8,608 nucleotides of DNA from contig DOJA01000136.1 in NCBI GenBank assembly GCA_003511945.1, forward strand, positions 1-8,608. The letters run 5' to 3'. Of the stretch, positions 1 to 5,673 are shown piece by piece. Position numbers and translations under genes: made by a program. Numbering within the stretch: position 1 is the first letter of the stretch; every line of letters starts with the position of its first letter. A model generated the notes under the pieces. That model saw only the letters and a list, made by a program, of their open reading frames with translations. It was not told where the DNA came from and did no database searches. The stretch comes from Phycisphaerales bacterium (GTDB lineage: Bacteria; Planctomycetota; Phycisphaerae; Phycisphaerales; UBA1924).

Positions 1-1
1 G

Positions 2-202
2 GGGGGGGCGGGCGGCGCGGGGGCCAATCGGCCCAGTCTCACCGGCGCCGACCCGATCGACGAAATCGCACAGGTCTTCGCGCAGCGCGATGCGCTCTAC
101 CGGCGGCTGGCGACGCGCACGCTGGAAGGTCTGACGACCATCGAAGACGCGCTCGCGCAGCTGCGCGGCTGGGCCGCCCGGCCCGGCTCACGCAGCCAGT
201 GA
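2..202 (+). CDS. aroK: Shikimate kinase, C-terminal part (5' end outside the window)
   Basis: The frame is open from the window edge to TGA at 200-202 and gives 66 residues. Shikimate kinase phosphorylates shikimate to shikimate-3-phosphate with ATP in the cytoplasmic route to chorismate. The fragment carries the two C-terminal signatures of the family: 'NRPSLTG' (lid arginine, fragment residue 10) and 'QRDALYRRLA' (shikimate-binding arginine, residue 29). The 19-residue spacing between the arginines equals that remembered for the Mycobacterium tuberculosis enzyme (R117 and R136), and the order lid, R-x-x-LY helix, C-terminal helix is the same. The P-loop and the Asp/Arg substrate site lie upstream and cannot be seen, so the call rests on the C-terminus only. 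The gene converges on the PilZ gene, and the two ends overlap by 15 bp. The first 30 bases are very G-rich and encode a Gly/Ala stretch. Confidence 0.75.
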   Translation, partial: GGAGGAGANRPSLTGADPIDEIAQVFAQRDALYRRLATRTLEGLTTIEDALAQLRGWAARPGSRSQ

Positions 203-583
203 GAAGCGCCCGCTGGCGAGCCGTTTGCACAGCCGCTCCTTGTCGCCGGGCATGACGAAGCGGTGGAACACGCACGCCATCCGCACAGGGCCGGGCTGGT
301 CGAGGTCGTCCTCCTCGATCCACACCACATTGGCGAACACATAGACAGGGCGGCGCTCGGTCAGCCGAAGGAACTCGGCGCCGGGCAGTTGAATGCGGAC
401 GGCGATCCGCGTTCCCGGCTCGACCGGGTGGTCGAGTTCGAAGCGCATGCCGCCCTCGCTGATGTCGTAGGCGTGGCCCTTCCAATCGAAGGACTCGCTG
501 TCCATCGGTCGGGCCTCGACGGCGGTGTAGGAGGAAGGGAGCAGGTAACGCGGGTGGCGTCGACGGTCGCTGGCCTGGTCCAT
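188..583 (-). CDS. PilZ domain protein, 131 aa
   Basis: A single-domain PilZ protein; the family typically binds cyclic di-GMP and tunes motility, polysaccharide export or other surface functions. The N-terminus has the basic 'RRRHPRY' element (RxxxR, R8-R12), and 'DISEGG' (D40-x-S42-x-x-G45) matches the second binding motif (D/N)xSxxG. Both c-di-GMP contact motifs are therefore present. The rest reads as an alternating beta barrel ending at 'VRMACVFHRF' and a short C-terminal helix. No output domain, signal peptide or membrane segment is seen, so it may act by protein contact. The start at 583 is chosen because AGGAG lies 6 nt upstream and the basic motif follows at once. The reading frame stays open for 78 more codons upstream, but that part is low-complexity and lacks such support. 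The 3' end overlaps aroK. The partner is unknown. Confidence 0.88.
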   Translation of the reverse strand: MDQASDRRRHPRYLLPSSYTAVEARPMDSESFDWKGHAYDISEGGMRFELDHPVEPGTRIAVRIQLPGAEFLRLTERRPVYVFANVVWIEEDDLDQPGPVRMACVFHRFVMPGDKERLCKRLASGRFSLAA

Positions 584-637
584 GGCCGACTCCTGTGGAG
601 CGTGGCTCCGCGCGGCGCGCCTCCCCCAAGCGCGAGT

Positions 638-662
638 CCGGACCGTGGACCTATCGGTCCGG
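638..662. repeat. Perfect inverted repeat upstream of the PilZ gene
   Basis: CCGGACCG (638-645) and CGGTCCGG (655-662) form 8-bp arms around a 9-base loop. The element lies 55 bp upstream of the PilZ start and is not followed by a T-run on either strand, so it is not an obvious terminator. It could be a protein-binding operator or a hairpin in the PilZ leader. GC-rich DNA forms such repeats by chance fairly often. Confidence 0.4.
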
Positions 663-750
663 GGCCGGTGCGGCTTGATTCTCGGGCGGGCGGGACCGGA
701 TGTTTGCGCTATGTTCGGGGCGAGCGCCCGACAATACGGAGCTGGCACGA

Positions 751-778
751 ACCGCACCGCGTCCGTGCGGTCTTGACA
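751..778 (+). promoter_or_regulatory. Inverted repeat next to a TTGACA box, before the dockerin remnant
   Basis: ACCGCAC (751-757) and GTGCGGT (765-771) form a perfect 7-bp inverted repeat with a 7-base spacer. TTGACA, a consensus -35 hexamer, follows at 773-778. No convincing -10 hexamer sits 16-18 bp downstream (the sequence there is like CGTTCG). An 11-bp direct repeat, GGGGCGAGCGC, flanks the area at 717-727 and 780-790. This may be what is left of the regulated promoter of the decayed gene that starts near 832. Promoter function is inferred from position and one hexamer only. Confidence 0.3.
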
Positions 779-831
779 TGGGGCGAGCGCAGTCTCGTTC
801 GGTTCACTGCCACCCAACGAGGAGCGATGTC

Positions 832-1174
832 ATGACGCGGGATGGGGGCGTCCGCGTGGACAGGCGCTGGGCTGGTGGCGGATGTGCAGGGCTGGGTCGA
901 CGACGGAGCGGCGTCGAACTTCGGATGGATTGTGGATGTCGCGCGGGTGGGCAACCGCAGGGCGAAGCGGTTCGGCAGGCGGGAGAACCCGACGCCCGCG
1001 CACCGCCCGACGCTGACCGTGGAGTTCACTCCCCCGCCGTGCCCCGGCGACGCGAACGGGAGCGGGCAGGTCGAGTTCCACGACCTGACCTTCATCCTGT
1101 CGAACTGGCGGGATCCCTTCACCTTCGACGACCTGACCGAGGCGCTCGAGCGCTGGCTCGATGTCGGCCCGTGA
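832..1174 (+). pseudogene. Remnant of a secreted DNRLRE/dockerin-like protein (5' and middle deleted)
   Basis: From 842 the frame encodes 110 residues: the end of a DNRLRE-type beta domain ('VADVQGWVDD', 'SNFGWI', 'AKRF' and 'RPTLTVEF', residues 12-62) followed by a dockerin-like anchor ('CPGDANGSGQVEFHDLTFILSNW', residues 67-89 in two pieces here: Ca-loop D70-N72-S74-Q76, then a helix). A second half-repeat, 'FTFDDLTEALERWL', lacks its calcium loop. Intact relatives are much longer, with a signal peptide and the front of the domain, all missing here. A good ribosome-binding site, GAGGAG (819-824), sits 7 nt before ATG 832, but that ATG is out of frame with the domain. In the domain frame, ATG 827 is followed after one codon by TGA 833. 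This is what an out-of-frame internal deletion would leave. It could still be expressed as a short protein from ATG 842. Confidence 0.6.
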
Positions 1175-1254
1175 CGGGGAGACCTTCATCGACCGGAAGG
1201 GAGAAGGGCGGTGGAAGCGACGGGAGCGCTCGGGCTCTCTCGCTTGCGTGGCAG

Positions 1255-1328
1255 TGGGCCTAGGACGATTCGAACGTCCGACCTTACCCTTATCAGGGGT
1301 ACGCTCTAACCAGCTGAGCTATAGGCCC
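1255..1328 (-). tRNA. tRNA-Ile (anticodon GAT)
   Basis: The minus strand folds into a complete 74-nt cloverleaf: acceptor GGGCCTA/TAGGCCC, D-arm GCTC...GAGC, anticodon stem TACCC/GGGTA with loop CTGATAA, T-stem GGACG/CGTCC with loop TTCGAAT, and discriminator A. The anticodon GAT (complement of 1292-1294) reads AUC and AUU. The 3' CCA is not encoded, so it must be added by a nucleotidyltransferase. It stands alone, not in an rRNA spacer, 107 bp downstream of the trpS stop on the same strand, so it could be cotranscribed or use its own promoter. No T-run terminator is visible after it. It holds the only ACGT (1274-1277) and the only CTAG (1260-1263) that I found in the window. Confidence 0.97.
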
Positions 1329-1411
1329 GGGATGTCGTCGTCGGGGCCGGGGCGGGCAAGGACAGGGGTGGGGGGCGGTGCGGGGTCGGCCGCGGACCCG
1401 ACGGGGGGAGG

Positions 1412-1417
1412 AGTATA
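1412..1417 (-). promoter_or_regulatory. Possible -10 box (TATACT) for tRNA-Ile
   Basis: TATACT on the minus strand is a near-consensus -10 hexamer and the only AT-rich spot in the very GC-rich 107-bp gap between trpS and the tRNA. It would start transcription around 75-80 nt before the mature 5' end. The matching -35 is weak: GTGACC overlapping the trpS stop, with a 16-bp spacer. A 6-bp inverted repeat, CCGCCC/GGGCGG, lies just upstream of the box. Confidence 0.35.
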
Positions 1418-1435
1418 CCGCCCGGCGGGGCGGGG

Positions 1436-2527
1436 TCACGCGGTGGTCAGCCCGCGTCGGAAGAAGCCCAGGCGCATGGCTTCCTTGGCCATCCAGAGGG
1501 TCTCCTCGGCCACTTCGTTGGCTCGTGCGGTGCCGCGCCGGATGATGTCGATCACGGTGTCGTCGCCGGTGCGTCCGGGCTTGTCGTACTCCGCCCGGCG
1601 GGCGCGCATCGGCTCCAGCAGGGCGTTGATCGCCTCGGCCAGTTCCTGCTTGATGTGCCCGTCGCCCAGGTTGTCGCCCCGGGCGTAGCGGTCCTTCAGT
1701 TCGGCGGCCCGCTCCTGGGGGATGAAGGCGTCGACGAACTGCATGAGGGCGTTGTTCACATCGCCCGGCTCCGTGGCGGACTGGCGTCCGGTGAAGATCC
1801 TGTTGATCTTCTTCTGGACCTCCTTGGGCGGGTCGGAGAGGAAGATGGCGTTGCCGAGGGACTTGGACATCTTGTGCGTGCCGTCGATGCCCGGCAGGCG
1901 GGCGACGCGGCCGACCTTGGCCTTGGGGATGGGGAAGACGCCCCCGGCCTTGACATGGTCGTCCTCGGGGGTGCGGTTGTTCACGGCGCAGTAGACCTGG
2001 TTGAACTTGCCGGCGACGAAGCGGCACATCTCGATGTGGGGCACCTGGTCCTCGCCCACGGGGACGAACGCGGGGCGGAAGGCCAGGATGTCGGCGCACT
2101 GGCCCACGGAGTAGAGCGGGAAGCCGAAGGGGTAGGAGTCGCCCAGCCCTTTGGCGTCGATCTCGGTCTTGATCGTGGGGTTGCTCATCACGCGGTTGAA
2201 GGGGATGAGCATGGCGAAGAACCACGAGAGCTCGGCGATGGCGGGGACCTCGGTCTGGAGGACGACATGGGCGAGGGAGGGGTCGATGCCGCAGGAGAGC
2301 CAGTCTTTGACGATCTCGATGGTGTCGGCGCGGATCTCGTCGGGCTTGTCCCATCGGGTGGTGAAGGCGTGCATGTTGGCGAGGAGGAAGAAGCACTCGT
2401 GCTGGTGCTGCATGGCGAGGCGGCGCTCGATGGAGCCGACGAAATGGCCGAGGTGCAGGCGCCCGGTGGGGGTGTCGCCGGTGAGGACGCGGGTCTTTGG
2501 CTTCTGCGGCGTCGTGGGTTCGGGCAT
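1436..2527 (-). CDS. trpS: Tryptophanyl-tRNA synthetase, 363 aa
   Basis: A class I aminoacyl-tRNA synthetase that loads tryptophan onto tRNA-Trp in the cytoplasm, using ATP. The N-terminal 'RVLTGDTPTGRLHLGHFVGS' contains the HIGH-class motif as HLGH (residues 25-28). 'PVGEDQVPHIE' (156-166) is the family's substrate-pocket stretch, and a perfect KMSKS occurs at 219-223, followed by LGN. The C-terminal helical anticodon-binding part runs to 'MRLGFFRR'. The length is slightly above the usual 330-350. Start choice: ATG 2527 puts the conserved core at residue 13 but has no clear Shine-Dalgarno. An in-frame GTG at 2578 overlaps the trpC stop as GTGA and would add 17 weakly conserved residues; it may be the true start if the two genes are translationally coupled. 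trpC lies directly upstream and tRNA-Ile downstream. Confidence 0.95.
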   Translation of the reverse strand: MPEPTTPQKPKTRVLTGDTPTGRLHLGHFVGSIERRLAMQHQHECFFLLANMHAFTTRWDKPDEIRADTIEIVKDWLSCGIDPSLAHVVLQTEVPAIAELSWFFAMLIPFNRVMSNPTIKTEIDAKGLGDSYPFGFPLYSVGQCADILAFRPAFVPVGEDQVPHIEMCRFVAGKFNQVYCAVNNRTPEDDHVKAGGVFPIPKAKVGRVARLPGIDGTHKMSKSLGNAIFLSDPPKEVQKKINRIFTGRQSATEPGDVNNALMQFVDAFIPQERAAELKDRYARGDNLGDGHIKQELAEAINALLEPMRARRAEYDKPGRTGDDTVIDIIRRGTARANEVAEETLWMAKEAMRLGFFRRGLTTA

Positions 2528-2574
2528 GGTGGGGAGAGGGTAGCGGGTGGGCGCCGAGGGCCGGCCAGCGTGCG

Positions 2575-3417
2575 TCACGCCGGCGGTCGGATCAACCGCC
2601 CCAGCGCGTCCCCCGGGTCGTCGGCGCGCATCAGCGACTCACCCACCAGCACGATCCGCACGCCGACCTTGCGCAGTTTCACGAGGTCGGCGTGGGTGCG
2701 GATGCCCGACTCGCTGACGAGCGTTGAGGTGTCCTCGACCATCGCCGCCAGACGGGTGGTGTGGTTGAGATCGACTTTCATGCTGGAGAGGTCGCGGTTG
2801 TTGATGCCGAGAAGGCCGTAGGAGCGGTCGGGGAAGCCGACATGGGGCAGCACGCTGAGCAGGTTGTCGACGCTGTGGGCCTCGACGAGCGTGGTGAGCT
2901 GGAGCTCGCGGGCGAGGATCATGAGGTCGATGAGCTCGGAGGTGTTCAGGCACTCGGCGATGAGCAGCACCGCGTCGGCCCCCGAGGCCCGGGTCTCCCA
3001 CACCTGCCAGGGGTCGATGATGAAGTCCTTGCGCAGGACGGGCAGGGGGACGGCGTCGCGGACGCGGTGGATGTACTCGAGCCGGCCGGCGAAGTAGCGC
3101 TCGTCGGTCAGGCAGGAGATCGCCGCCGCCCCGGCGCGGTGATACTGTCGGGCGATGGCCACGGGGTCGAAGGCGTCGTCCGCGTACTCGGCGCGGATCC
3201 ACCCCGCGCTGGGGCTTTTGCGCTTGATCTCGGCGATGACCGCGGTGTCGGTCCCCAGCGGGTGGCGGGTGACGGCCTGGAAGAAGTTCCGGGGGCGTCC
3301 CAGTTCGGCGATGCGGTCCCGGAACGCCGCGACCTCCGTGTTCGGCTTGATCCGCGCGACCTCTTCCCGCTTGTGGGCGACGATCTCTTCGAGCGTGATG
3401 GACGGGCGGTCGGTCAT
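2575..3417 (-). CDS. trpC: Indole-3-glycerol phosphate synthase, 280 aa
   Basis: Closes the ring of carboxyphenylamino-deoxyribulose phosphate to indole-3-glycerol phosphate, the fourth step from chorismate to tryptophan. It is a TIM barrel with every expected catalytic residue: 'AEIKRKSPS' (E63, K65), 'LRKDFI' (K130), 'LVEAH' (E179), 'GINNRDL' (N206, R208) and 'SESGI' (S237). The spacings of E179 from K130 and of S237 from R208 match the archaeal reference enzyme. It is a stand-alone trpC, not fused to trpF, with no other trp pathway gene beside it and no leader-peptide attenuator in view. The ATG at 3417 is chosen because the family begins about here; a further ATG at 3492 would add 25 low-complexity Ala/Pro/Thr residues. 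No Shine-Dalgarno is visible. The start overlaps that of the divergent protease gene, and the stop touches a possible trpS GTG. Confidence 0.96.
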   Translation of the reverse strand: MTDRPSITLEEIVAHKREEVARIKPNTEVAAFRDRIAELGRPRNFFQAVTRHPLGTDTAVIAEIKRKSPSAGWIRAEYADDAFDPVAIARQYHRAGAAAISCLTDERYFAGRLEYIHRVRDAVPLPVLRKDFIIDPWQVWETRASGADAVLLIAECLNTSELIDLMILARELQLTTLVEAHSVDNLLSVLPHVGFPDRSYGLLGINNRDLSSMKVDLNHTTRLAAMVEDTSTLVSESGIRTHADLVKLRKVGVRIVLVGESLMRADDPGDALGRLIRPPA

Positions 3418-3418
3418 G
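3415..3418. other. Shared divergent start site CATG (trpC and CPBP protease)
   Basis: The tetramer CATG reads ATG on both strands: 3417-3415 starts trpC and 3416-3418 starts the CPBP gene. If both starts are right, there is no intergenic DNA, and the promoter and leader of each gene lie inside the coding region of the other. Alternatives that avoid or change the overlap are ATG 3398 or ATG 3428 for the protease and ATG 3492 for trpC; none has a better ribosome-binding site. Confidence 0.5.
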
Positions 3419-4384
3419 GCGTTGCTGATGGTGGCGGCGGTGGCGGTGGGTGTGGCGGGTGCGGAGGCGCTCGGGGGGGCATTGTTGGGCATGTCGGCCC
3501 CGGGCGTCGAGGCGCCCGGCCCGGAATCCCACCCCCCTGGGAACATCGGCGGATCCCTGTGGTGGACGCTCGGGACCGTAGCCGCGGCGGGGCTGGCGCT
3601 CTGGGTGATCCGCCGGAAGCGGTTGCTCCGGCTCGATGGGCGTCCGGACGCGGTCGGCGGCACGGGGCCGGACTGGCCCATCATGCTGCTCGCGGGGTTC
3701 GCGGTCATGCTCGCGCAGCCGTTGGGCGCCGGGACCGCGCGGGCGGTCTTCGGGCTGACGCCCGCGTCGACGGACCAATTGCAGGGCGTGGCGCTGCTCA
3801 GCGTGGGGGGCTATCTCGGGGCGCTGGTGGCTCTGCTGGTGGCGACGGTGGTGGTGCCCGGGCTGGGCCGTGGGCTGGGAGTGCGGCCCGGCGGGCGGGA
3901 CTTGCTCCGGGGCGCCGGGGCGATGGCGCTGGCCGCCCCGATCGTTGCGGTGGTCGGTCAGGCGGCGCTGTGGAGCGCCTCAGCGCTGGCCCGGTGGCGG
4001 GGAGGACCGCCCCCCGACCCCGAAGCGCACTCCACGCTGCGCCTGCTCACCGAGCCCGGCGCGGTCGGCACCGGCTGGTGGTGGGCGGTGGTGGGCGCGG
4101 TGGTGATCGGTGCGCCCATCGTCGAGGAATCGATCTATCGGGGGCTGTTCCAGTCCGCGGTGCGCGGGGCGACGGGACGGCGCTGGGGGGCGATCTGGCT
4201 CACCTCGGGCGCCTTCACGCTGATGCACGCGGGCGTGGCGGAGCCCCACGCGCTGGCGGTGCTGCTGGTGCTGTCGGTGTGCTTCGGGGTGGCCTACGAG
4301 CGCACGGGGCGGCTGTGGGTGCCGATCACGATGCACGCGCTGTTCAACGGGGCGAATGTGGCGCTGGCGGCGGGGTCGTCCTGA
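3416..4384 (+). CDS. CPBP-family intramembrane metalloprotease (CAAX/Abi type), 322 aa
   Basis: An integral membrane protein of the family that includes eukaryotic Rce1 CAAX prenyl protease and bacterial bacteriocin-immunity proteins. All family motifs are present: 'APIVEESIYRGLF' (EExxxR: E237, E238, R242), 'FTLMH' (H271) and 'MHALFN' (H307, N311); these form the metal/glutamate catalytic site. About seven or eight hydrophobic segments can be seen, roughly at 1-22, 48-65, 88-105, 125-148, 168-190, 220-236, 279-294 and 302-318. The first may be a signal anchor ('MALLMVAAVAVGVAG'). The core lies in the C-terminal 110 residues; the first 200 are family-variable. Substrate and role are unknown, and no bacteriocin or prenylated partner is nearby. 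The start at 3416 is favoured because it gives a clean N-terminal hydrophobic helix. It diverges from trpC and converges on the TPR gene with a 9-bp gap. Confidence 0.9.
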   Translation: MALLMVAAVAVGVAGAEALGGALLGMSAPGVEAPGPESHPPGNIGGSLWWTLGTVAAAGLALWVIRRKRLLRLDGRPDAVGGTGPDWPIMLLAGFAVMLAQPLGAGTARAVFGLTPASTDQLQGVALLSVGGYLGALVALLVATVVVPGLGRGLGVRPGGRDLLRGAGAMALAAPIVAVVGQAALWSASALARWRGGPPPDPEAHSTLRLLTEPGAVGTGWWWAVVGAVVIGAPIVEESIYRGLFQSAVRGATGRRWGAIWLTSGAFTLMHAGVAEPHALAVLLVLSVCFGVAYERTGRLWVPITMHALFNGANVALAAGSS

Positions 4385-4393
4385 GCGCGGAGG

Positions 4394-5494
4394 TCAGCCC
4401 TTGGCGTTCTTCAGCTTCTTGAGGGCCGCTTTGGCCTTCGACACCCGGTCGCTCTTGGGGAACCGGGCGACGAACTCCTCGTAGTGACGCACGGCTTCGG
4501 CGCGCCGGCCCATCTTGGCGTAGCACTCGGCCGCGTTGAACCGCGAGTTCTGCGCGTTCTCGTTCTTCGAGAGCACGATCTCGTACTGCTCCGTCGCCTT
4601 GGCGCAGTCCTCCATCAGGCGGAAGGCCTCGGCCCGCATGTAGGGCGGCGTGCTGCTGTCGGGCGGGAGCAGGGGCGCGAGCCGCTCGATCACCGTGAGG
4701 GCCGCGGCGCCGTCCTTCTTGGAGTTGAGCAGTTCGGAGGCGTGCGTCGAGAGCGCGAAGGCCGGTGCCGCGCCGTCGCCCGGGGCGGTCTCGGCGGCGG
4801 TGTACCGGGCCGACATCTCGTCCCACTTCTCCTGCCCCGCGGCGACGGCGCCCAGCGCCATGTGGCCCCAGAACTCGCCGCCGGGGATCTTCAGCAGGGC
4901 CTCGGCGTGCGCCCTGGCCTTGTCGTAGGAGCCGAACATCCAACCGCCCTGGCGGCGCGCCTGCGTCCAGTACATGGCGGCGGCGTAGCGGCACATGATG
5001 TGGTTGGGGTCCGCCTTCACCCCGGCTTCCCACTCGTCCTTGGCGCTCCCGGCGCGGTCGGCCATCCCCAGGATGCCCATCTCGCTGGTGATCGTGCCCA
5101 TCCACGCCTCGCCCAGTTCGTACCGCGCCTCGGCGTCCTTGGGGTTCGCCTTGACGATCGCCTGCAGGGCCGTCCTGGCGCCCTCGGCGTCCCCTGAGCG
5201 GCGCAGGGCGACCGCCCGCCCGATGGACCACTTCAGCACGCTGGGCTCCGCGGCGATGGCGGCGTCGAACACCGGGATCATCGCCTTGGCTTCGTCACGC
5301 GTCGGACCCTTCGAGCGCGAGCGCGCGAACGCGTAGGCCCGCTCGGCGGCCTGCGCGGGAGTCTCCGTGACTGTCGCGGGGGCGGGGGCGGGGGCGGGTG
5401 TTTCGCTCTCAGCCGCCTGGCCCAAGGGCGCTCCGAGCAGCAAAGCGAGCAGTGCAATCACAGGAACGATCAGGCGAGCAGTCAGACGCGGCAT
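4394..5494 (-). CDS. Secreted tetratricopeptide-repeat protein, 366 aa
   Basis: A Sec signal peptide is clear: 'MPRLTAR', a hydrophobic core 'LIVPVIALLALLLGAPL' (8-24), and a likely cleavage after GQA (27) or QAA (28). A Pro/Ala linker follows (residues 33-40), then helical repeats. TPR-like units are recognisable around 66-96, 97-130 ('AEGARTALQAIVKANPKDAE'), 205-235, 285-315 and 316-350 ('FNAAECYAKMGRRAEAVRHY', then a 'FPKS' turn). The protein probably acts as a scaffold in the periplasm or at the envelope; I cannot name a partner. 'TSEMGILGMADRAGSAKDEW' (135-154) followed by a Trp-rich stretch (176-189) suggests a conserved family of its own. The start at 5494 has AGAGG 7 nt upstream. A terminator for ppdK lies just upstream, so the gene probably has its own promoter in 5495-5571; AATACT near 5530 is a weak -10 candidate. 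Confidence 0.85.
   Translation of the reverse strand: MPRLTARLIVPVIALLALLLGAPLGQAAESETPAPAPAPATVTETPAQAAERAYAFARSRSKGPTRDEAKAMIPVFDAAIAAEPSVLKWSIGRAVALRRSGDAEGARTALQAIVKANPKDAEARYELGEAWMGTITSEMGILGMADRAGSAKDEWEAGVKADPNHIMCRYAAAMYWTQARRQGGWMFGSYDKARAHAEALLKIPGGEFWGHMALGAVAAGQEKWDEMSARYTAAETAPGDGAAPAFALSTHASELLNSKKDGAAALTVIERLAPLLPPDSSTPPYMRAEAFRLMEDCAKATEQYEIVLSKNENAQNSRFNAAECYAKMGRRAEAVRHYEEFVARFPKSDRVSKAKAALKKLKNAKG
5378..5398 (+). repeat. G-quadruplex-type G-tract array inside the TPR gene
   Basis: Three runs of five G and one run of three G are separated by single C bases. This matches the short-loop G-quadruplex consensus on the plus strand, which is the template strand of the TPR gene. 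On the coding strand it encodes the Pro-Ala-Pro-Ala linker just after the signal peptide, so it is also an unstable hexamer microsatellite. Confidence 0.7.
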
Positions 5495-5571
5495 GGTGTG
5501 ACCTCTTTGGTGACGACCCAGAGTATTGGGCACCGCGGAACGCCCGTTGCGTTTCCCGGCTCGGTCGAACG

Positions 5572-5596
5572 AAAAACCGCGGGGACGACCCCGCGG
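5572..5596 (-). terminator. Factor-independent terminator for ppdK
   Basis: Read on the minus strand, CCGCGGGG, loop TCGT, CCCCGCGG (5596-5577) forms a perfect 8-bp GC stem with a four-base loop, followed at once by TTTTT (5576-5572). This is the classic intrinsic terminator layout. It lies about 200 nt after the ppdK stop and about 78 nt before the TPR start, so it should separate the two same-strand genes. The T-run is short, so efficiency is uncertain. Confidence 0.75.
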
Positions 5597-5673
5597 CGCG
5601 GTACGAACCAAACGAGGTGTTCGGTCGATGTTCTGGGCGTCTTGCGGCATGAACGCGAGAGCGGGAACAGCGA

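Noticed and set aside
1260..1263. CTAG also occurs only once in the window (in the tRNA)
   Set aside because: CTAG scarcity is a well-known feature of most bacterial genomes, so it is not special here, unlike the lack of ACGT.
1255..1328. tRNA-Ile as an integration site for a mobile element
   Set aside because: There is no integrase, and I saw no direct repeat of the tRNA 3' end within the window.
1161..1688. Plus-strand frame running through the tRNA and the end of trpS
   Set aside because: It crosses the tRNA gene and is antisense to trpS; there is no motif or ribosome-binding site.
2579..3492. Trp attenuator or T-box leader before trpC or trpS
   Set aside because: There is no Trp-rich leader peptide, no terminator/antiterminator pair and no T-box sequence, and almost no noncoding space ahead of either gene.
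3416..4384. CPBP protease as a bacteriocin-immunity or phage-defence (Abi) gene
   Set aside because: The Abi name is historical. No bacteriocin, toxin or defence gene is near, and the neighbours are housekeeping genes.
2761..4422. Long plus-strand frame across trpC and the CPBP gene
   Set aside because: It is antisense to trpC and out of frame with the CPBP protease; its product is Gly/Ala/Arg-rich with no recognisable motif.
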